This document shows, piece after piece, positions 6,304 through 8,957 of a DNA stretch of 8,957 bases. This stretch comes from an uncultured Panacagrimonas sp. Its GTDB lineage: Bacteria > Pseudomonadota > Gammaproteobacteria > Nevskiales > Nevskiaceae. The notes below the pieces were generated by a model. The model did not search any database and had not been told where the DNA came from. It saw only the letters and a program-made list of their open reading frames with translations. Position 1 is the stretch's first letter; every line of letters begins with the position of its first letter. Both the position numbers and the translations under genes were made by a program. The stretch is taken from assembly GCA_946481265.1 (NCBI GenBank), contig CAMLNE010000169.1:1-8957 (forward strand). Direction: 5' to 3'.

Positions 6304-7226
6304 ACGATCGCGCGGCGCCGGGATTCGAGCAGGCGCTGGAGCGCTTCCTCGACCACCTGCGCTTCGAGCGACGCCTGTCCCCCGCCACGGTCGCCGGCCG
6401 TCGACGCGATCTGGAAAGCTTCCTGGCCTGGTGCGGCTCGGTCCTGATCGGGGACTTCGACCGCATCGACGCCGGGGCGGTGCGCAGCTACGCCGCTCGC
6501 CTGCGCCGGGACGGTCGGGACCCGGCCACCCTGGAACGCCACCTGTCGAGCCTGCGCTCCTGGTTCCGCTACGGGATCGAGCAGGGCTGGCTGGCCCACA
6601 ACCCGGCCGCCGAGGTACAGGCCCCGCGCAAGCCTCGCCCCCTGCCCCGGACCCTCACCCGCGAACAGGCCCAGGTAGCGGTCGAGGCCCCGGCCACCGA
6701 CCCGGGCGTGGAAGCCCGGCGCGACCGAGCCATCCTCGAACTGCTCTATTCGTCGGGGCTGCGCCGCGCCGAGCTGCTCGGGCTGTCGCACCTGGACTTC
6801 AGTGCGGACGGATCCGAGGTGCGTGTCACGGGCAAGGGCAGCAAGCAGCGCCTGGTGCCGGTCGGGCGCCCGGCCCGGGAGGCGATCGCCGAATGGCTGC
6901 GGGTACGGGCCAATCTGGCCGGAAAGGACGAGCCGGCCCTGTTCGTCGGCCGCAACGGCAAGCGCCTGTCCGCCAGCACCCTGGCCCATCGCCTGCATTG
7001 CTGGGCTCAGCGATCGGGCCTGGAGACCCGCCTGCATCCGCATCGCCTGCGCCACTCCTTCGCCACGCACTTGCTGGAAGAGAGCGGCGATCTGCGAGCG
7101 GTCCAGGAGTTGCTGGGCCATGCGCGACTTGCCACCACGCAGGTCTATACCCACGTCGACTTCCAGCGCCTCGCCCAGGTTTACGACACCGCCCACCCCC
7201 GGGCCCGGCGAAAAAAAATGACTTGA
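6300..7226 (+). CDS. xerC: Tyrosine recombinase XerC
   Basis: XerC acts with XerD at the dif site to resolve chromosome dimers at cell division. The 308-residue protein has the N-terminal SAM-like core-binding domain (about 8-105) and the catalytic domain (about 115-300). The six active-site residues are all present: Arg155 in SSGLRRAEL, Lys179 in GKGSK, His248 and Arg251 in HPHRLRHSFATH, His274 in LLGHA, and the nucleophile Tyr283 in QVYTHVD. Context after dapF and DUF484 favours XerC over XerD or an integrase. It starts on GTG 6300, which shares four bases with the upstream stop (GTGA). The last codons contain a run of eight A (7211-7218) just before ATGACT and the TGA stop. Confidence 0.96.
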   Translation: MNDRAAPGFEQALERFLDHLRFERRLSPATVAGRRRDLESFLAWCGSVLIGDFDRIDAGAVRSYAARLRRDGRDPATLERHLSSLRSWFRYGIEQGWLAHNPAAEVQAPRKPRPLPRTLTREQAQVAVEAPATDPGVEARRDRAILELLYSSGLRRAELLGLSHLDFSADGSEVRVTGKGSKQRLVPVGRPAREAIAEWLRVRANLAGKDEPALFVGRNGKRLSASTLAHRLHCWAQRSGLETRLHPHRLRHSFATHLLEESGDLRAVQELLGHARLATTQVYTHVDFQRLAQVYDTAHPRARRKKMT

Positions 7227-7268
7227 AGGATTCCGCTGGCGGTCCTAGGCTCCCGCGGTGTCCTGCAC

Positions 7269-7296
7269 TTGTGCGGTGCGCAAAAAGCTGGATAAT
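7269..7296 (+). promoter_or_regulatory. Candidate promoter for the small lipoprotein gene
   Basis: GATAAT at 7291-7296 matches the -10 box in five of six positions. TTGTGC at 7269-7274 gives a partial -35 with a 16-bp spacer. It sits between xerC and the lipoprotein and would give a leader of about 60 bases. Confidence 0.45.
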
Positions 7297-7362
7297 TTTT
7301 CGGCGTTCCGCGATCGCACACCTATACGCGGCGTAATTCGAACTTTCACTGGGAGTTAAACA

Positions 7363-7581
7363 ATGCGTAACGTGTTCCTGGCCATGGGCCTTGCGTCTGT
7401 TCTGATCCTGTCGGCGTGCGGGAAGAAGGAAGAGGCCGCCCCGGCCGAACCGACGCCGGCTCCCGAAGCGGCTCCGATGGAATCCGCCCCCGCTCCCGAG
7501 GCGGCTCCGATGGAACCCGCTCCTGCCCCGGAAGCGGCCCCGATGGAAGAAGCCCCTGCCGAAGCGCCCCCCGCGCAGTAA
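7363..7581 (+). CDS. Small Ala/Pro/Glu-rich repeat lipoprotein
   Basis: The ATG at 7363 has GGGAG seven bases before it. The 72-residue product begins with a lipoprotein signal: positive residue, hydrophobic stretch and the lipobox LSAC with Cys19 as the lipid-modified residue. Gly at +2 argues against inner-membrane retention, so the outer membrane is the likely site. The mature part is GKKEEAAPAEPT and then three 11-residue units of the type PAPEAAPMExA (32-42, 43-53, 54-64), ending APAEAPPAQ. There is no globular domain, so it is probably an extended, acidic tether or spacer in the periplasm. I cannot assign a function. It has its own candidate promoter and a strong terminator, so it is probably transcribed as a single gene. 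It does not resemble LppL, which usually sits near dapF. Confidence 0.85.
   Translation: MRNVFLAMGLASVLILSACGKKEEAAPAEPTPAPEAAPMESAPAPEAAPMEPAPAPEAAPMEEAPAEAPPAQ
7456..7554 (+). repeat. Three tandem 33-bp coding repeats in the lipoprotein gene
   Basis: Units 7456-7488, 7489-7521 and 7522-7554 encode PAPEAAPMES-A, PAPEAAPMEP-A and PAPEAAPMEE-A. Units one and two differ at 4 of 33 bases, three of them silent. Units two and three differ at nine, most of them silent apart from the variable codon before the last alanine. Confidence 0.9.
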
Positions 7582-7606
7582 GCATCGCGTTTCGAGCTGC
7601 ATGGAG

Positions 7607-7634
7607 AGAGCCCCGTTCGCGGGGCTCTTTTTTT
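7607..7634 (+). terminator. Intrinsic terminator with UUCG tetraloop
   Basis: A nine-base-pair stem (AGAGCCCCG with CGGGGCTCT, 7607-7615 and 7620-7628) closes a TTCG loop and runs into seven T residues (7628-7634). It begins 25 bases after the lipoprotein stop. This is a textbook Rho-independent terminator for the plus strand. Confidence 0.95.
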
Positions 7635-7669
7635 GGTTCCAGCCCGATGACATCGGCTCGATGAGCGCG

Positions 7670-7695
7670 AAAAAACAGCCGTCGCAGGAGAGCTG
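7670..7695 (-). terminator. Weak candidate terminator for the tRNA transcript
   Basis: Read on the minus strand, CAGC and GCTG (7676-7695) form a four- to five-base-pair stem with a loop of about ten, followed directly by six T residues (complement of A 7670-7675). It lies about 87 bases past the tRNA 3' end. The stem is weak. Confidence 0.35.
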
Positions 7696-7710
7696 AAGAA
7701 TCGAACCAGG

Positions 7711-7746
7711 GGGACGCTCCGAGCAGAAAAGGCGGGGAAGCGTCCC
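7711..7746. repeat. Inverted repeat downstream of the tRNA
   Basis: GGGACGCT (7711-7718) and AGCGTCCC (7739-7746) form a perfect eight-base-pair stem with a 20-base loop. It lies between the tRNA 3' end and the weak T-run hairpin, so it would be transcribed with the tRNA precursor. No T-run follows on either strand. Confidence 0.4.
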
Positions 7747-7762
7747 GCCCGTACACCCGCGA

Positions 7763-7774
7763 CACGCCGGCGTG
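7763..7774. repeat. Perfect 12-bp palindrome next to the tRNA 3' end
   Basis: CACGCCGGCGTG is self-complementary and starts eight bases past the encoded CCA of the tRNA. It could fold as a short hairpin in the tRNA precursor or bind a dimeric protein. Confidence 0.4.
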
Positions 7775-7781
7775 CGCGTGG

Positions 7782-7858
7782 TGGTGGGCCCTCCGGGACT
7801 TGAACCCGGAACCAACGAATTATGAGTTCGCTGCTCTGACCGGTTGAGCTAAGAGCCC
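7782..7858 (-). tRNA. tRNA-Ile2 (anticodon CAU), alternatively elongator tRNA-Met
   Basis: The 77-base cloverleaf is complete. It has a seven-pair acceptor stem with one G-U, the D arm GCTC...GAGC, anticodon loop CTCATAA on a five-pair stem with one G-U, and T arm CCGGG-TTCAAGT-CCCGG. Discriminator A and CCA are encoded. The CAT anticodon occurs in initiator Met, elongator Met and Ile2. The first base pairs normally with the acceptor strand (G-C), which excludes the initiator. The body resembles E. coli ileX/ileY (TTAGCTCA start, ACTCATAAT loop, GGTTCAAGTCC T arm). The C4-G69 pair fits the lysidine synthase TilS substrate, not tRNA-Met. The product then reads AUA once the wobble C is changed to lysidine. 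Confidence 0.93.
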
Positions 7859-7915
7859 CTGCTGGCAGGCTGGAATCCGCGTGATCGCGGATCGATGCAG
7901 GTGAATCGCGGCGCG

Positions 7916-7921
7916 AGTCTA
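7916..7921 (-). promoter_or_regulatory. Possible -10 box of the tRNA gene
   Basis: On the minus strand TAGACT matches four of six positions of the -10 box and is followed by CGCGCC, the GC-rich discriminator typical of stringently controlled tRNA promoters. It lies about 58 bases before the mature tRNA 5' end. No good -35 is seen. Confidence 0.35.
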
Positions 7922-8096
7922 GCCCGCATCTCCGGCGTCCGCTCTGCTGCCGTTCCCACCGGCGCGCGCGACGCCGTGCGGGCCACCTTCGCCTCGTACC
8001 GTTGCGCATCGCGTCCCCGCAATAACGCGACGCCTTGCCTCTGCAGACGCCGTGCAATCGCGCCGGCATTGCGCTTCGCGGCCACGGCGACACGCA

Positions 8097-8113
8097 GTCT
8101 GGTCAGACCGGTC
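8097..8113. promoter_or_regulatory. Overlapping dyads upstream of the DUF1302 promoter
   Basis: GTCTG-GT-CAGAC (8097-8108) is a dyad with a two-base centre. It overlaps the perfect palindrome GACCGGTC (8106-8113). The pair lies about 40 bp before the candidate -35 box, where an activator site would be placed. Confidence 0.3.
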
Positions 8114-8151
8114 ATTCACGAGAGGAGATGTGACCACGAGTCTCGCGCGGC

Positions 8152-8180
8152 TTGGCCTGCGCCGAGGGCAGGCCTAACAT
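8152..8180 (+). promoter_or_regulatory. Candidate promoter of the DUF1302 gene with an inverted repeat in its spacer
   Basis: TTGGCC (8152-8157) and TAACAT (8175-8180) each match four of six sigma-70 positions and are exactly 17 bp apart. A perfect seven-base-pair inverted repeat, GGCCTGC (8154-8160) and GCAGGCC (8168-8174), overlaps the -35 box and fills the spacer. That is the classic position of a repressor operator. Confidence 0.45.
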
Positions 8181-8198
8181 CGCATCACTCGACACTGC

Positions 8199-8214
8199 GG
8201 GAAGGGCGGGCGGG
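8199..8214 (+). promoter_or_regulatory. G-quadruplex motif in the DUF1302 leader
   Basis: Four runs of three G (8199-8201, 8204-8206, 8208-8210, 8212-8214) are separated by loops of two, one and one bases. This short-loop pattern is among the most stable for G-quadruplexes. It is on the coding strand, so it would also be in the mRNA leader if transcription starts near 8187. Confidence 0.55.
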
Positions 8215-8268
8215 TGCGGTTCCTACAACGACACAAGAAACCGGTCTCTCATCCGGAGGAGTTTGGAG

Positions 8269-8957
8269 ATGCTGAAGACACTGGCTCGCGTGGGCGCCGC
8301 AGCCACAGGCCTGGCGATGCTCGCTCCAGCCCAGGCCATCAATTTCGATGTGGGTGACGCCCAATTCCAGTGGAATACCAAGCTGACCGCCGGCGCCGCA
8401 TGGCGCATGGAGGGCCGCGACGTCGGCAAGATCGGCAAGCTCAACGTACCCGGCCAGCAGTACCTGTGCAGCAATCGCGGCGGCGACGCTGCGCTGGGCC
8501 CCTACGACGACGACTGCATCTCCCTGTTTGGCGACCCGGCACCCAACCTGCGACTGGTCAATGCCAGGGGCGGCTACTTCGCCGCGTTGATGGATGACGG
8601 CAATCTCAACTACGACAACGGCGACCTGGTCTCATCCATCTTCAAGATCAACACCCAGCTCACCGGCAGCTGGGGCGACTGGACGCTGAAGCTCAATTAC
8701 GTCGGCTTCTACGACGAAACCAACTACAACCTCGACGTCACCCATACCAACACGCAATACCAGCCGGGTCGCGAACGGCGCGGCGACAGCGTGCAGGGCC
8801 GCTCGGGCCTGAAAGGCGAGTTTCGCGAGGCCTTCCTGCTGCGCAATTTCGATATCGGCGACCGCAGTTTCTCGATCGCGGTCGGCAACCAGCGCGTCCG
8901 CTGGGGTGAAGCCAACCTGCATCTGTTCAACACGCTCGACGCGATCAACCCGCTGGA
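8269..8957 (+). CDS. DUF1302 family exported protein, N-terminal part (3' end outside window)
   Basis: The ATG at 8269 has GGAGGAG (8255-8261) seven bases upstream. The frame is open for 229 codons to the window edge. The family is usually over 500 residues, so less than half is seen. Residues 1-23 are a signal peptide ending APAQA, for signal peptidase I. The mature start INFDVGDAQFQWNTKLTAGA, then AAWR, is the family N-terminus. The late motif VGNQRVRWGEANL, followed by DAINPL, is a variant of the family's VGRQVVSWGES and INPVD pattern. The alternation of short aromatic beta strands suggests an outer-membrane barrel. Relatives lie beside DUF1329 genes and RND/MMPL transporters in clusters for hydrophobic substrates. 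Their biochemical role is unsettled. The partner genes would be expected beyond the right edge. Confidence 0.88.
   Translation, partial: MLKTLARVGAAATGLAMLAPAQAINFDVGDAQFQWNTKLTAGAAWRMEGRDVGKIGKLNVPGQQYLCSNRGGDAALGPYDDDCISLFGDPAPNLRLVNARGGYFAALMDDGNLNYDNGDLVSSIFKINTQLTGSWGDWTLKLNYVGFYDETNYNLDVTHTNTQYQPGRERRGDSVQGRSGLKGEFREAFLLRNFDIGDRSFSIAVGNQRVRWGEANLHLFNTLDAINPL

Larger units (their letters stand above)
7859..8268. other. 410-bp non-coding region between the tRNA and the DUF1302 gene
   Basis: No convincing gene is seen in either strand. The short open frames here are rich in arginine and alanine, lack ribosome binding sites and one overlaps the tRNA. The left part should hold the tRNA promoter. 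The right part holds the dyads, promoter-like elements, G-rich motif and ribosome binding site of the DUF1302 gene, listed separately. Positions about 7925-8090 show nothing I can interpret. Confidence 0.6.

Noticed and set aside
6105..7196. 363-codon minus-strand frame opposite DUF484 and xerC
   Set aside because: It is antisense to two well-supported genes and has shadow composition.
7698..7711. T-loop-like GGTTCGATTC on the minus strand, possible tRNA remnant
   Set aside because: The flanking bases do not form a T stem and no other tRNA arm is present.
7849..8115. 88-codon minus-strand frame upstream of the tRNA
   Set aside because: It overlaps the tRNA, has no ribosome binding site and is arginine/alanine-rich like random GC-rich sequence.
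8130..8177. 15-codon leader frame starting GTG after AGAGGAG, ending at the candidate -10 box
   Set aside because: The spacing between AGAGGAG and GTG is only two bases and the frame would lie upstream of the proposed transcription start.
8107..8261. Imperfect direct repeat: ACCGGTC...GAGGAG at 8107-8127 and again at 8240-8261
   Set aside because: Only about three quarters of positions match and the second copy includes a ribosome binding site, so resemblance may be chance.

Overview
This GC-rich window reads as chromosomal DNA of a gammaproteobacterium. The dapF - DUF484 - xerC gene order is characteristic of that class, and the window ends in a DUF1302-type gene of the kind common in Pseudomonas, Nevskiales and marine gammaproteobacteria. 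The exact order or genus cannot be fixed from the sequence. No IS element, CRISPR array or prophage gene was seen.

Region 1 (1-2348, + strand) is the least familiar part. The window opens in the last ~226 residues of a PEP-utilising (phosphohistidine swivel domain) enzyme. After 106 bp containing a strong hairpin comes a 519-residue cytosolic-looking protein that I cannot assign to any family. Together they could be one metabolic or phosphotransfer unit.

Region 2 (2349-4221) holds a small unassigned gene on the minus strand (2451-2774). Divergent from it is a 421-residue MFS transporter of the anion:cation symporter (SLC17-like) type (2932-4197). The 157-bp spacer between them has a spaced direct repeat and an inverted repeat that covers the transporter's ribosome binding site.

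Region 3 (4222-7226) is housekeeping. A GFA/CENP-V-type zinc protein on the minus strand is divergent from the tight operon dapF (diaminopimelate epimerase), a DUF484 protein and xerC (site-specific recombinase for chromosome dimer resolution). xerC starts on a GTG that overlaps the DUF484 stop. The lysA and lppL genes that often precede dapF are not here.

Region 4 (7227-7858) holds a 72-residue Ala/Pro/Glu-rich lipoprotein with its own candidate promoter, three 11-residue repeats and a textbook UUCG-loop terminator. On the minus strand is a tRNA with a CAU anticodon, most likely tRNA-Ile2 (reads AUA after lysidine modification).

Region 5 (7859-8957) is a 410-bp non-coding stretch and then the start of an exported DUF1302 protein that runs off the window. 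Its leader has a promoter-like -35/-10 pair with an inverted repeat filling the spacer, followed by a compact G-quadruplex motif.

The best candidates for undescribed biology are the swivel-domain enzyme paired with the unknown 519-residue protein, and the regulatory leader of the DUF1302 gene.
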